Notes: a model not told the origin generated them from the sequence alone. Shown: positions 42,439 through 52,555, numbered from the stretch's first letter. The stretch: 64,000 nucleotides of DNA from Candidatus Acidiferrales bacterium (GCA_035934015.1 DASYYH010000016.1:124001-188000); one strand, 5' to 3'. Program-made: numbers and translations.

Positions 42439-45120
42439 CTAATGCCGGTCGCCGCTCTGTTCGATGAGCTTGGATACGAGGGCGGTCCAGCCCGTTTGAT
42501 GACTCGCGCCGAGGCCCGCGCCGTTTTCGCCGTGAAAATATTCATAAAACAAGATGAGATTGCGCCAATGAGGATCGGTCTGGAACAAATCGTTCGTTCC
42601 GTAAACCGGCCGCCGACCATCCTTGTCTGCGAGAAAAATTTTCGCGAGCCGGCGGGAGAGATCGACGGCGACTTCCCAAAGTGTCCGCTGCTGGCCGGAG
42701 CCATACGGATATTCGACCTTCAGATCATCGCCATAGTAATAGTGATAGCGCTGAAGCGACTCGATAAGCAGGAAATTCGGAGGGAACCACACAGGCCCGC
42801 GCCAATTGGAATTGCCGCCGAATAGACCAGTGGTGGATTCGGCGGGCTCATAGTCAACGGCATGCTGCTGGCCATCGAGCGTCAAAACAAAAGGGTGATC
42901 CTTGTGGTATTTCGAAAGCGAGCGAATTCCATAAGGCGAAAGAAATTCGCTTTCGTCCAGCATAAAACGCATCACGCGCAGCATTTTTCGCTTGTTGGTG
43001 ATGGCCAGAAGCAAGCGCCGGGAACCCTTAGCGTTCCGCTGGGTCATGTCGACGTGCTCGGGAACGTCCGGGTGATGCTGTAGGAACCAATTCATACGGC
43101 GCTCGAAATCCGGCAGGCGAGCGATGTCTTCCGGATCAAAGGTCTCCACGGCAAAGAGCGGAATTAATCCAACCATGGAGCGGATTTTCATGGCAACCTG
43201 TTCGTGATCGGAGAAATGCGTGACGTCGTAATAGAAACCATCCTCTTCGTCCCACAGACCATTTTTTTCGCCGCCCATGTTGTTCATCGCATCGGCGATA
43301 TAGACGAAATGCTCGAAAAATTTACTGGCGACGTCTTCGTACACGGAGTCCTCTCGCGCGAGTTCCATGGCCATAGCCAGCATATTGAGGCAAAACATGG
43401 CCATCCAGCTTGTGCTGTCGGATTGGTCAATGTAACCACCGCCGGGCAGAGGCATGGAGCGATCGAAAACCCCGATGTTGTCCAGACCGAGGAAGCCTCC
43501 TTCGAAAACATTCCTTCCAAGTGGGTCCTTACGATTAACCCACCATGTGAAATTCAGGAGAAGCTTCTGGAAGACGCGCTCGAGAAACCGGCGATCCGCC
43601 CTGCCGCGGACGCGGCCCTCAATTTTGTAGACGCGCCACGCAGCCCAAGCGTGTACGGGCGGATTCGCATCAGAGAAATTCCACTCATAGGCCGGAATTT
43701 GGCCGTTCGGATGCATGAACCATTCGCGAAGAAAGAGTACGAGCTGGCTCTTGGCGAAGTCCGGATCGATCGTGGCCATAGCGACGCAATGGAATGCCAA
43801 GTCCCAAGCAGCGAACCACGGGTACTCCCATTTGTCGGGCATGGAGATGACGTCGGCGGTATAAAGATGGGTCCACTCGTGATTGCGGCCTCTGAGCCTG
43901 TCAGGGGAAGGAGCGGGCTGGCCGGGATCTCCGGTTAGCCAAGTCTTTACATCGTAGTGATACGACTGCTTGCCCCAAAGCAATCCCGCAAACGCCTGGC
44001 GCTGGACGATCTCCGCATCAGCGCTCATGCCGTGGTAGATACGACGGGTGTAAAACTGGTCGGCTTCGCGGATGCGCTGAGAGAAAGTGGATTCGAAATC
44101 CGGCCCGAAGAAATCGGAAACGGATAATGGAGACTCACCGGATTCCTGTATCGGTGATTGATCCGACAGCCGCATACGAATCGAAAAACTGGCGCCCGGC
44201 TGCAGCTGCACCTGATAATGCGCGGCAACTTTCGTGCCGTTCTGCGCCGAATTGACGGCGTCCTTCTGACCGTGAACGACATAATTGTCGATGCCATCTT
44301 TGACGTAAGGAGATGGATTCTTCAAACCGTAAAGCAGCGCTATATTCGTCTCGTTTTCAGTGAAGAGGAGCTCGGGCGCGCCTTCGGCGACGAGCCAGCG
44401 CTTGCCGTAGTCCGCCTGGTTGCCCTCGATGATAGCGGTGCCCATGGGCGAAGGAATTTGCTGAGCATAGGCGGTGCGGACAAGGCCACCCCAAATCCAC
44501 GTGTTGCGGAACCACAGCGTTGGGAGGAGATGCAACGGCGCGGGATCGGGACCGCGATTGATGGCAGTGATACGAATCAGGATTTCTTCGACATCTTCCT
44601 TGCAATATTCGACGAAAACGTCGAAGTAGCGATTCTCTTTGAACACGCCGGTATCGATCAGCTCGAATTCAGGATCAGTACGCGTGCGGCGCTCATTTTC
44701 GGAGACGAGCTGTTCATAGGGAAATGCGGCTTGCGGATACTTATAAAGGCATTTGAGGTAAGAGCTGGTTGGCGTGGCGTCCAGATAATAATAGTATTCC
44801 TTCACGTCCTCGCCGTGATTTCCCTGAAGATTCGTGAGCCCGAAGAGGCGCTCCTTTAAGATAGGATCGCGCTCGTTCCAAAGTGCCAAAGCGAAGCAGT
44901 AACGTTGGTGGCGATCGCTGAAACCGGCGATTCCATCTTCCCCCCAACGATAGGCACGCGAGCGGGCATGCTGGTGCGGCAAATAATCCCATGCATCACC
45001 GTTGGGACTGTAGTCCTCGCGGACGGTACCCCACTGGCGCTCGGAGAGATAAGGCCCCCATCGTTTCCAATGCACTTTGCGCTGGCGGGATTCTTCCAGG
45101 CGCCGCTCTTCGGCCGTCAT
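42439..45120 (-). CDS. GH63-type glucosidase / MGH1-like glycoside hydrolase
   Basis: 893 residues from MTAEERR, with GGAGGAG upstream; an earlier ATG is rejected. The sequence starts [22 protein letters not shown], a typical opening of this bacterial glucosidase family. The later (alpha/alpha)6 barrel has [51 protein letters not shown] and [15 protein letters not shown]. It probably hydrolyses alpha-glucosides, possibly glucosylglycerate or mannosylglycerate. No signal peptide is seen, so it is cytosolic. It lies next to an SGNH esterase and a GH27 enzyme, together a carbohydrate-degradation locus. Confidence 0.9.
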   Translation of the reverse strand: MTAEERRLEESRQRKVHWKRWGPYLSERQWGTVREDYSPNGDAWDYLPHQHARSRAYRWGEDGIAGFSDRHQRYCFALALWNERDPILKERLFGLTNLQGNHGEDVKEYYYYLDATPTSSYLKCLYKYPQAAFPYEQLVSENERRTRTDPEFELIDTGVFKENRYFDVFVEYCKEDVEEILIRITAINRGPDPAPLHLLPTLWFRNTWIWGGLVRTAYAQQIPSPMGTAIIEGNQADYGKRWLVAEGAPELLFTENETNIALLYGLKNPSPYVKDGIDNYVVHGQKDAVNSAQNGTKVAAHYQVQLQPGASFSIRMRLSDQSPIQESGESPLSVSDFFGPDFESTFSQRIREADQFYTRRIYHGMSADAEIVQRQAFAGLLWGKQSYHYDVKTWLTGDPGQPAPSPDRLRGRNHEWTHLYTADVISMPDKWEYPWFAAWDLAFHCVAMATIDPDFAKSQLVLFLREWFMHPNGQIPAYEWNFSDANPPVHAWAAWRVYKIEGRVRGRADRRFLERVFQKLLLNFTWWVNRKDPLGRNVFEGGFLGLDNIGVFDRSMPLPGGGYIDQSDSTSWMAMFCLNMLAMAMELAREDSVYEDVASKFFEHFVYIADAMNNMGGEKNGLWDEEDGFYYDVTHFSDHEQVAMKIRSMVGLIPLFAVETFDPEDIARLPDFERRMNWFLQHHPDVPEHVDMTQRNAKGSRRLLLAITNKRKMLRVMRFMLDESEFLSPYGIRSLSKYHKDHPFVLTLDGQQHAVDYEPAESTTGLFGGNSNWRGPVWFPPNFLLIESLQRYHYYYGDDLKVEYPYGSGQQRTLWEVAVDLSRRLAKIFLADKDGRRPVYGTNDLFQTDPHWRNLILFYEYFHGENGAGLGASHQTGWTALVSKLIEQSGDRH

Positions 45121-45196
45121 TCGCCGCTCCTCCGGCAATCGAAACACAACATCGTATCTCATTCGACGGCGGCGGCGCTACGAGAGCTGCCTCTGA

Positions 45197-46486
45197 TTAC
45201 CGGTGGCGATGTTTTCGTGCAGGAGGCGCTGAATGGAAATATTGTGCAGCGGCGCGGCCCATGGCGTTATAACCGGCGTCCCCCGGATGCAGATGATCTC
45301 CTGAATCGTAAGCCGGCAAGAACTGGCCTGGCTTATTGGGATCGCGCGTAGCTTTGTCGAAATCGATCACACCATCAAAGACGCCACTGCTGCGGATCCA
45401 GCTATTAACCGCCTCGCGCTGAGCTTCGCCGCCCGGAGTCTCATAAAATGCACCCTCGAACGGCGTCAGCGTACCGCCCAAAACCAAAAGGCCGTGCGCA
45501 TGCGCGCGTTCGGCAATCTGTTGAAGAGCAGCAATGATGTCCTGAGCGGTCACGGCTTGGGCGTCGTACTTTCCACCAACCATGTTTGGCCAGCCGATAT
45601 CGTTGATTCCTTCGAGAACGATAAGATAGCGGACGCCATCCTGGGCGAGGACATCGCGATCGAAGCGTGCGAGTGCGCTTGGACCCGCCACATCATGCAA
45701 GAGCCGGTTTCCGGAGATTCCTTCGTTGAGGACTGCTAAATGTGTATTGGCGCGTCCTGCGAGCTGCTCGGCGAGAATATCCGGCCAGCGATGGTTTGCG
45801 TCGAGGGTGGAATACGCACCATCGGTGATGGAGTCGCCGAGGGTCACAATAGCGGCAGTTCGGCGATCGGCAAGGACCTCGACACCGGAAAGCCAGTACC
45901 AAGATTTCTCGGTGCTGGCGGTGGGCATATCGATACTGGAAGTGAAGTCGCCCTCACCGGAAATGTAGGTGGTCTGATTGCCGAGTGCGTGCCAGGAGGC
46001 AGGGCCCGTGGATGCGGGAAGAAACACGCTAACTGAGAGGCGAGATAGCGGCGGCACATGCAAATGCACGGGATCGCTCAGCACCATTGCGCCGGGTGGG
46101 ATGGTGAAAGACTGCTGGCCGCCGAACGTCAGCAGGCGATCCGTTCCGGGAACGACCGCAGCTCCTTTGTCCGTCACCGCTATATGTACGCGGCCCAGCG
46201 TGACAGCAGCACTGCCAAAAACGTTGGAAAATCGGACGCGCAATTCCTCTCCGCCGATGCTTACATGCGCGATCATGCGCACAGTCTGATTGCTAAATCC
46301 GGTGTCCAACGATTCCTGCTGCGCGGCATCCGCGGGCGGCATTTGCGGAGACGCGGCCCACGTACCCACCCAGTGTTCTGCCGTCTCATGAGTCTGTGCG
46401 CCCATCCTATAAGGCAGAGAGAGAACAATTAAGAGAATCGCCGCGACTCGAACTAGAAATTGCACTGCGCGCGAGACAGAGTTCAT
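45197..46486 (-). CDS. secreted SGNH/GDSL-family esterase
   Basis: 429 residues from the ATG at 46486, with GGAGGAG upstream. A signal peptide (FLVRVAAILLIVLSLPYRMGAQ) is followed by an N-terminal beta domain of about 180 residues. The SGNH hydrolase core has catalytic GDSITDG, the oxyanion GISGN and GINDIG, and DHLHPGDAGY with the Asp-His pair. Such enzymes deacetylate or hydrolyse polysaccharide side groups. It neighbours GH63 and GH27 enzymes, consistent with plant-polysaccharide use. The frame continues upstream to 46747 but this is not supported. Confidence 0.9.
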   Translation of the reverse strand: MNSVSRAVQFLVRVAAILLIVLSLPYRMGAQTHETAEHWVGTWAASPQMPPADAAQQESLDTGFSNQTVRMIAHVSIGGEELRVRFSNVFGSAAVTLGRVHIAVTDKGAAVVPGTDRLLTFGGQQSFTIPPGAMVLSDPVHLHVPPLSRLSVSVFLPASTGPASWHALGNQTTYISGEGDFTSSIDMPTASTEKSWYWLSGVEVLADRRTAAIVTLGDSITDGAYSTLDANHRWPDILAEQLAGRANTHLAVLNEGISGNRLLHDVAGPSALARFDRDVLAQDGVRYLIVLEGINDIGWPNMVGGKYDAQAVTAQDIIAALQQIAERAHAHGLLVLGGTLTPFEGAFYETPGGEAQREAVNSWIRSSGVFDGVIDFDKATRDPNKPGQFLPAYDSGDHLHPGDAGYNAMGRAAAQYFHSAPPARKHRHR

Positions 46487-46753
46487 GGTCTCCTCCAAGG
46501 CGGCGCGAGTATACGCTGAGAAACTTCGGCAACTCCACAATTTCGAGTTTCTCCAGAAGGCCGACGCGAGCCAAATTTCGGGACTGCGCCGGATCTCCGA
46601 GAAGCTCTGAACTCCTTCAGCATCCAATTTCGGTAGCGCTGGCGATGATGTACACTCTCCCGCAGGAATCGTGGCAAGCAGAAGGCTTTTTGTGGATTTG
46701 AGCACGCCATGCTCGGTGGCGATTTCAAACACAGAGAGGTTAGACATAAACGG

Positions 46754-48316
46754 ATGGAACGCTCAAATGACTTCTCGCAATTAGGATCGGCGCTTACGAA
46801 GGCAAGGCTTTGCGCATTTTTGTCGCTGCTGTTTTTCGCGCTTCCCTCCTCCGCCCAAACCAACGTCACCGGATTTTGGGATTTCCAAATGCCCACAGGA
46901 GACGGGAATTTTCACCACTTATACCTGGATTTGAAGCAGGACGGCGGGACGGTGACGGGCAAGGTCATGTATGAGGCGAATCGCAGCACGCCCATCAGCG
47001 ACGGAAGCATACGCAATGGCGTGCTTCATTTCATCGTGAACTTCTGGCGACCGCCGCAGGTGCGGAAGGTCACGTACGACGGGGTGGTGAAAGACGGCGA
47101 GATCATGCTGACCTCCACGTTTCCTGGCAGGCCGGAGGTGAAAGGGACAGCCATTCGCACCAGCCCTAGCATTCTGCTGCCGCCGGCTCGCCTGCCTATT
47201 CCTGCGCTGAACAATGTGCCAGATAACGGCTTGGCACGGACGCCGCCGATGGGCTGGAACAGCTGGAACAAGTTTGCTGGAAAAGTGAATGACCAAGACG
47301 TCCGCGAGATGGCCGACGCGATGGTATCGAGCGGCATGAAGGCAGCGGGCTATACGTACATCAACATCGACGACACATGGGAAGGCTCGCGAGATGCGAA
47401 TGGAAATATTACAAGCAATCTGAAATTTCCGAACATGAAGGCACTCGCGGATTATGTTCATTCGAAGGGATTGAAAATCGGAATCTACTCTTCGCCAGGG
47501 CCCAAGACTTGCGCCGGCTACGAAGGAAGTTATGGCCATGAGCAACAGGACGCAGATACGTACGCGGCGTGGGGTTTCGACTACCTGAAGTACGATTGGT
47601 GCAGCGCAGAAGAAATCTACAAGAATACCGAAATGCAAGCGGTATACCAGAAAATGGGAGATGCTTTGCTGAAGACCGGCCGGCCGATCGTTTTCAGTCT
47701 GTGCCAGTACGGCGAGGATGGAGTTTGGACATGGGGAGCGAAGGTCGGCGGAAATCTGTGGCGTACGACCGACGACATTCAGGATAACTGGAAAGCGATG
47801 TCGGGGATCGGATTTTCACAATTTGACATCGCCAAGTATATTCAGCCGGGGCACTGGAACGATCCCGATATGCTGGAGATCGGCAACGGCGGCATGAGCG
47901 ATGAGGAATACCGGACGCACATGAGCCTGTGGTCGATGCTGGCGGCGCCGCTGCTTGCAGGCAACGATTTGCGGACAATGTCGGAAGCGATTAAGGACAT
48001 CCTCACGAATCGGGAAGTGATCGCGATCGATCAGGATCCCGATGGAACACCCGTGAAGAGAATTCCCGATTCCGAATCTACTGCGGTTGTCTTAGCGCGG
48101 CGGCTCCAGGGAGGGGCGATGGCAATTGGCCTCTTCAATAAGGCCGATCAGCCGCAGAGCGTCACTGTGCAATGGAGTGACGCCGGCGTGACGACCAAGA
48201 TGCTGAAGGTGAGGGACCTTTGGAAACATGCTGATGTGCAGACTTCGGGACCGAGCTATACAGCGACCGTTCCGGCACACGGAGTCGTTCTGCTGCGAGT
48301 GACGCCAACACCGTAG
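46754..48316 (+). CDS. secreted GH27 alpha-galactosidase with N-terminal accessory domain
   Basis: 520 residues from MERSNDF at 46754. Signal peptide (ARLCAFLSLLFFALPSSAQ). A beta-rich domain of about 120 residues (VTGFWDFQMPTGDGNFHHLYLDLKQDGGTVTG) precedes the catalytic TIM barrel. The barrel contains TPPMGWNSWNKF, YINIDDTWEG, the nucleophile Asp in YLKYDWCSA and the acid/base Asp in RTTDDIQD. A C-terminal beta domain follows. It removes terminal alpha-linked galactose. It is divergent from the SGNH esterase. Confidence 0.95.
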   Translation: MERSNDFSQLGSALTKARLCAFLSLLFFALPSSAQTNVTGFWDFQMPTGDGNFHHLYLDLKQDGGTVTGKVMYEANRSTPISDGSIRNGVLHFIVNFWRPPQVRKVTYDGVVKDGEIMLTSTFPGRPEVKGTAIRTSPSILLPPARLPIPALNNVPDNGLARTPPMGWNSWNKFAGKVNDQDVREMADAMVSSGMKAAGYTYINIDDTWEGSRDANGNITSNLKFPNMKALADYVHSKGLKIGIYSSPGPKTCAGYEGSYGHEQQDADTYAAWGFDYLKYDWCSAEEIYKNTEMQAVYQKMGDALLKTGRPIVFSLCQYGEDGVWTWGAKVGGNLWRTTDDIQDNWKAMSGIGFSQFDIAKYIQPGHWNDPDMLEIGNGGMSDEEYRTHMSLWSMLAAPLLAGNDLRTMSEAIKDILTNREVIAIDQDPDGTPVKRIPDSESTAVVLARRLQGGAMAIGLFNKADQPQSVTVQWSDAGVTTKMLKVRDLWKHADVQTSGPSYTATVPAHGVVLLRVTPTP

Positions 48317-48385
48317 GGCATTTGTTGAAAAATACGAGCACTTGGAATGAGAGGCGAAAGCGGCCTTATTATCTTGCCTGAAGTT

Positions 48386-48460
48386 TGGCTGGGAGGCCTG
48401 GACTCGAACCAGGATAATCAGATCCAGAGTCTGATGTACTACCGATTGTACGACCTCCCA
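48386..48460 (-). tRNA. tRNA-Gln (anticodon CTG)
   Basis: Reverse strand: a 7-bp acceptor stem (TGGGAGG pairs with CCTCCCA), D loop, anticodon stem TCAGA/TCTGA with loop CTCTGGA (anticodon CTG at 48425-48427), T arm CCTGGTTCGAGTCCAGG and an encoded CCA 3' end. Anticodon CTG reads CAG, glutamine. Promoter at 48502-48530. Confidence 0.93.
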
Positions 48461-48501
48461 TCCGTGCAAAACGAAAACAGCAGGGCGAGAATCCATTTAT
48501 T

Positions 48502-48530
48502 ACTTTATGCACGAACGCATTTTTCGTCAA
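48502..48530 (-). promoter_or_regulatory. promoter of tRNA-Gln
   Basis: Minus strand: -35 TTGACG (48525-48530), 17-bp spacer, -10 TAAAGT (48502-48507), about 40 bp before the tRNA 5' end. Confidence 0.65.
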
Positions 48531-48585
48531 CCGCTTCAGACGTGAACGGACAAACCTTCTGAAATGAGGGTCATGCCGCCGCAAG

Positions 48586-48614
48586 TTGTAATTGCCATCC
48601 AGCATTTGTAATCC
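48586..48614 (+). promoter_or_regulatory. possible promoter of the PilZ-like/TonB gene
   Basis: -35 TTGTAA (48586-48591), 17-bp spacer, -10 TAATCC (48609-48614). It would give a leader of about 135 nt containing the hairpin at 48661-48682. Confidence 0.4.
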
Positions 48615-48660
48615 AGACCGACAAAAAACTCTCTCCGCATACCTCACCCCTTCGAACAGC

Positions 48661-48682
48661 GGCCTGTACTCCGGTACAGGCC
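48661..48682 (+). repeat. 9-bp inverted repeat in the leader of the PilZ-like/TonB gene
   Basis: GGCCTGTAC-TCCG-GTACAGGCC is a perfect 9-bp hairpin with a 4-nt loop. No T tract follows, so it is not an obvious terminator; an operator or RNA structural element is possible. Confidence 0.55.
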
Positions 48683-48755
48683 TCGAGAAATTAAGTCCAG
48701 TACTATTGCGGCGGCCGTCGCAGCAGCGGAAAATTTATATAGAGGGTAGCGCGCG

Positions 48756-50531
48756 ATGGCGAGTTCGACGACAGAGATCCCGGTTTCTCCAGCAAGCCCA
48801 AAGACAAAATCGAACGAAACGCTGGAAGCAGAAGCCATCGGGATGGAAACAGCCGTCCGCGTACATGGTTCCCAAATCACCGCCGTAGTTCTGGAATCCA
48901 CCGAGCACGTTGAACCGTTTGAGGAAGACACGACCACGATGATCGTGTTTCCGCGCGGCGGCGTCGTCAAATTGCGCGCGCGAGTGCGCACGGGCCACGC
49001 GCTGGTGCTGACAAATCTGCAAAGCAAGCAAACGGCGCTCTGCCGAATTGTGCAAGTCAACAGCGCTGGGACGGCGTCGAGTTACGTCAAACTCGAGTTC
49101 ATTCAACCGGCTCCGGGATTTTGGAACATACACTTCCCTTCCGATCCACAGTCTGCGGCTGCAGTGAAACAACCGGCGCCGGCTGCCGAATCCATTGCTC
49201 CGCCAATTTCGGCGAAGCCGGCAATTCCAGCCGCTGCCATTGTTCCCGCAACGCCGCGAATCGATGTGGCGCCCATTACCGTAAGCGCTGCCAGCCCCGC
49301 CGTTCGAGAGACTTCGATTCCGGTACCAGTGGAAAAAAAGCCTGTCGTCGCTGCTCCGCCGACAATTGAATATGCGGCACCGAAGATCGGACAGCAGGAA
49401 GAACTCGTACCGCTGGCGAACGAACAGCCGGCTATCGAAATGAAGATTGGAATTCCGACGAAACCGTTGGTGGCGCCAGCGAAGCCGCCGGTTCCAGCAG
49501 CGTCGAGCCGTTCCAATGCCAATTCCGCCCCGACGATGCGCGGCAGTTCGGAGCCACCGGCCTTTGACACGCTTTCGACCGAAGAAGAAGTTTTTTCGCG
49601 CGAGCCCGAAGTGACGCGGCCGAGCCCAGTCAACATTCAAACATCATTTGATCCTTCTTCGATCTCGCAGCCCGCGGCAGCAAAGCCGCGATCGCACGCC
49701 TTTGCTATCACCAGCATTGTCATAGTTGTTCTGGGACTTGCGGCAGGAGCGGGATATTATCTGCGGAACCATCCACTGCCCTTTGGGCTCTTGCAGAGAT
49801 CGAGGGCTAATTCCGTTGCCGCGCAGACGTCGGCAACTCCAGCGGCGTCGCAACCGACGGCACCGCCGTCGAGTGCAGTGCCCACGCCGCCCCTGAGCGA
49901 TTCTCCGGCGGCAAAGACGGCAAGCTTCGCAGAAACCGGTCACGCCAGCACGCCGCCGCAAACGGCGATTACAGTTACGCCAGTGCACAGCGGAGAGAAA
50001 GTCATCAATTCCGATGAGGATCAGGCATCCTCGAATACCTCGGCGAATATCTACGCCGGGGATCTATCTGCACATGCTGCAATCACGCCCCACGCAGCGG
50101 CCACCATCAGCGCACAACCTCCGGAAATCGGCGGCACGAATGCAGTTGGCACGGCAGCGGAAGGATTGAACTCGCTTGTTCCGGGAAGCACCGGATCGAA
50201 TCTTCCCACTCCGGCATCACCTCCGCCGGTTGCGTCGAAACCCCTACCGGTGCAAGGCGGGCGCGCTACGCCCCCGAAGTTGATGCATTCGGTAAATCCG
50301 ATCTACCCTCAGGCTGCTATCACGTCGCAGATCGAAGGCGATGTACAGATCGAGGCACAGATCGACGCAAAAGGGAAAGTGACGTCCGCCAAAGTGCTTA
50401 AGGGTCCGACTGTGTTACAAACCGCCGCGATCGATGCGGTCCGCCAATGGAGATACTCCCCCGCGACCCTGGATGGCAAACCGGTGGCGACGGAATATGT
50501 AGTGATGGTTAACTTTCGTCTGCACCGGTAA
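48756..50531 (+). CDS. PilZ-like domain fused through a membrane helix to a TonB C-terminal domain
   Basis: 591 residues. Residues 30-128 resemble a PilZ fold (FEEDTTTMIVFPRGGVVKLRARVRTGHALVLTNLQSKQTALCRIVQV) of the degenerate acidobacterial kind; no RxxxR c-di-GMP motif was seen. A Pro/Ala-rich region of about 180 residues follows, then one membrane helix (about 315-336) and a second disordered region. A TonB_C domain ends it (MHSVNPIYPQAAITSQIEGDVQIEAQID ... RQWRYSPATLDGKPV, about 505-591). The cytosolic PilZ-like part may sense a signal and control an envelope-spanning TonB domain. It has its own possible promoter. Confidence 0.7.
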   Translation: MASSTTEIPVSPASPKTKSNETLEAEAIGMETAVRVHGSQITAVVLESTEHVEPFEEDTTTMIVFPRGGVVKLRARVRTGHALVLTNLQSKQTALCRIVQVNSAGTASSYVKLEFIQPAPGFWNIHFPSDPQSAAAVKQPAPAAESIAPPISAKPAIPAAAIVPATPRIDVAPITVSAASPAVRETSIPVPVEKKPVVAAPPTIEYAAPKIGQQEELVPLANEQPAIEMKIGIPTKPLVAPAKPPVPAASSRSNANSAPTMRGSSEPPAFDTLSTEEEVFSREPEVTRPSPVNIQTSFDPSSISQPAAAKPRSHAFAITSIVIVVLGLAAGAGYYLRNHPLPFGLLQRSRANSVAAQTSATPAASQPTAPPSSAVPTPPLSDSPAAKTASFAETGHASTPPQTAITVTPVHSGEKVINSDEDQASSNTSANIYAGDLSAHAAITPHAAATISAQPPEIGGTNAVGTAAEGLNSLVPGSTGSNLPTPASPPPVASKPLPVQGGRATPPKLMHSVNPIYPQAAITSQIEGDVQIEAQIDAKGKVTSAKVLKGPTVLQTAAIDAVRQWRYSPATLDGKPVATEYVVMVNFRLHR

Positions 50532-50576
50532 ACTAAAAGCCTCGATTAACTACAAATCCCATCCTGCGGATGGTCA

Positions 50577-51722
50577 CTAGCCAGCGGGAACCAGTCTTTT
50601 ATTGCGGATGTAATAGTATGCTCCACGCCATTCGATGCGGCGCTTGAAGAAACTCGTCAGCCAGACAACGAATGCGAAAGCATCGCGCACGGGCACGAGA
50701 TACATCTTCTTGCGCAGCAAAGGATCGTTTACGCCCCAAACACCGACGGTCCAGGCCATCGTGCCACGTAGTACGGCATATCCCGCCAAATAAAAAACCG
50801 AAAGCTGCCACCATGGCGCTATCGCAGCTGCAAGAATGGCCCAGGGCAGGCCCTGCGTGAAGATCAGAGAAAAGTGGCCCCAGGGCTGAGAATGCTTCAT
50901 CGTCAAATTCCAACGGACCTGGTGGCGAAAACACTGCGCCAGCGTCTGCGTCGGAAAAACAGTGAACACGGGGAAAGTGGTGACCTCGACGCGGTAGCCG
51001 AGGGCATGGATGCGATGGCCTAGTTCGTAATCGTCGGAGAAATGATCCACAAGCGCTTCGAAGCCACCAATCTGCGCCAACCGCTCCTTCGTTGTCGCCA
51101 TTGTGGCCCCGAGAGTGAAATCCACGCCACCAAGTTGCCAGGCGGAGAGCACACCTGCGTCGAAATCCGACGTGTTTCCGAGCGCCTCCATTTCGGAAAC
51201 GAGCGTTCCATCGGTAATGCCGCGATAAAGGCACGTGACGGCGCCAACTTTAGGATCGGCGAACGGTCCCGCGACGGCGTAAAGGTAGCCGGGGGCGACG
51301 CGAATGTCGCTGTCGCTGATGATGAGAATGTCGTACTGCGCTTCGCGCACCATGCGGCAGAGTTTGTTCACTTTATCGCCGGTGCCCAAGGGCTCGGCTC
51401 CGATGAGTAAGCGAATCTTGCATTGCGGAAAATCCTGCATCAGTTTGTGAATGATCGGTATGGCTGGATCGGAATCTTCCGTGACGCCAAAGATGATTTC
51501 AAACTCGGGATATTCCTGGCGGCAAAAACTTGCATAGTTTTCGTAGGCTTCGCGGTCGAGCCCGCGCACAGGCTTCAGCACGCTGACGGGCGGCGTGAAA
51601 TCTTTTTGGATGGGAGGGCGATTGCGAAAGAAACGCCGCGCGGCAGTAATGGCCAGCAAATAGTATCCGAAAGGACCGATTGCCAAAGCCAGCAGCGACC
51701 AGCGCAGGATTTCATGCCACAT
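50577..51722 (-). CDS. hpnI: hopanoid glycosyltransferase HpnI (GT21/ceramide glucosyltransferase-like)
   Basis: 381 residues. An N-terminal membrane helix precedes a GT2/21-type catalytic domain. It contains PPVSVLKPVRGLDREAYENYASFCRQEYPEFEIIFGVTEDSDPA, then DILIISDSDIRV (the DxD), SDDYELGHRIHALG and QVRWNLTMKHSQP (QxxRW). Two more membrane helices follow. HpnI transfers N-acetylglucosamine to bacteriohopanetetrol in cyclitol-ether hopanoid synthesis. It is the last gene of an operon with two EamA-like genes and hpnJ. No hpnK was seen in the window. Confidence 0.85.
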   Translation of the reverse strand: MWHEILRWSLLALAIGPFGYYLLAITAARRFFRNRPPIQKDFTPPVSVLKPVRGLDREAYENYASFCRQEYPEFEIIFGVTEDSDPAIPIIHKLMQDFPQCKIRLLIGAEPLGTGDKVNKLCRMVREAQYDILIISDSDIRVAPGYLYAVAGPFADPKVGAVTCLYRGITDGTLVSEMEALGNTSDFDAGVLSAWQLGGVDFTLGATMATTKERLAQIGGFEALVDHFSDDYELGHRIHALGYRVEVTTFPVFTVFPTQTLAQCFRHQVRWNLTMKHSQPWGHFSLIFTQGLPWAILAAAIAPWWQLSVFYLAGYAVLRGTMAWTVGVWGVNDPLLRKKMYLVPVRDAFAFVVWLTSFFKRRIEWRGAYYYIRNKRLVPAG

Positions 51723-51767
51723 GCCGTGTCCTTGGCGCGCGCCCAGATCGCGCGATGAATCCTTGGG

Positions 51768-52142
51768 TCAAGCTACGCAGACTAGAACGACTCCGAGGCA
51801 GACCAGCAGGACGCCGATCCAGCGCTTAGGCTCGACTTGCTCACCGAGAAGAAACTTGCCGCCCAAGGCGCCAACGACATAGCTGAGCGCCGTGACCGGC
51901 ACGACGAAGCTGACATTTTCCCAGGAAAGCAGCGCGAGGAGCGCGAAAAACGACAAAGTCATCAAGCTGATTCCGAACCACATCCAGCCAACGCGGAAAG
52001 CGCTGAAGATGGTCCGGAGCAAGTGACGCGGATGGAAACGCTGCACCTCGCCGATGTGCTTCATCGCGCGCGTGACCGCGAGCTCTCCTCCCGTTCCGCC
52101 GAAAATGATGATGGCCAGCGAAATGGCGTCGCGAACGCTCAT
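51768..52142 (-). CDS. EamA/SMR-like four-helix membrane protein (pair member 2)
   Basis: 124 residues with four predicted membrane helices and no soluble domain. The N-terminal helix and the final GVLLVCLGVVLVCVA helix match small multidrug resistance/EamA half-transporters such as ArnE and ArnF. An internal Glu (GGTGGELAVTRAMKHIGE) sits near the first helix. The start overlaps the stop of the previous EamA-like gene (ATGA at 52139-52142). Heterodimer formation with it is likely. Its position in the hpnJ-hpnI operon suggests transport or flipping of a hopanoid or lipid-linked sugar; this is an inference. Confidence 0.7.
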   Translation of the reverse strand: MSVRDAISLAIIIFGGTGGELAVTRAMKHIGEVQRFHPRHLLRTIFSAFRVGWMWFGISLMTLSFFALLALLSWENVSFVVPVTALSYVVGALGGKFLLGEQVEPKRWIGVLLVCLGVVLVCVA

Positions 52143-52555
52143 CCTTCCTCCGTCGTTCGCGGCGGCGTGCCGCCAACGAGCACCACGCCGATGAAAATCA
52201 CAAGCACACCAATCCAGCGCATCCAGGGAATCGCTTCGCCAAGGAGCAAATAACCCAGCACGGCGACAACCAGGTAACCCGTCGCGGAGGCCGGCTGCAC
52301 ATAGCTATAGTCGGCCCAGGAAAGCACCAAAAGATAAGCGATGAAGAATAGAAACAGGGAGGAGATTCCCAGCCAGATCGAGCCGGTATGAAATGTCCTA
52401 TCGAATGTGGCAAACAGCGCCTCAGGCCGCCAATTCGACACGGCGCCAATTTGTTTCATGCCCTTGCGGAGCAATACGTCACCGAGCGGCCCGAAAAGCG
52501 CCATCAGACTGATCAGAAGGATCGTCTTGCCGTGCAAACGATGTGAAAAACTCAT
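52139..52555 (-). CDS. EamA/SMR-like four-helix membrane protein (pair member 1)
   Basis: 138 residues with four membrane helices. It resembles the 124-residue neighbour and the ArnE/ArnF flippase subunits: ISLMALFGPLGDVLLRKGMKQIGAVSN, an aromatic third helix (LFLFFIAYLLVLSWADYSYVQPASATGYLVVAVLGYLLLGEAIPWMRWIGVLVIFIGVVLV). The acidic Asp in the first helix could be the transport proton carrier. It overlaps the hpnJ stop and the next gene by four bases each. Confidence 0.7.
   Translation of the reverse strand: MSFSHRLHGKTILLISLMALFGPLGDVLLRKGMKQIGAVSNWRPEALFATFDRTFHTGSIWLGISSLFLFFIAYLLVLSWADYSYVQPASATGYLVVAVLGYLLLGEAIPWMRWIGVLVIFIGVVLVGGTPPRTTEEG

Noticed and set aside
46487-46747. Extension of the SGNH esterase to 46747
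   Set aside because: The signal peptide and GGAGGAG support ATG 46486; upstream residues are not family-like.
50559-50573. Small hairpin CCATCC/GGATGG between the TonB-fusion gene and hpnI
   Set aside because: Only a 6-bp stem and no T tract on either strand; too weak to call a terminator.
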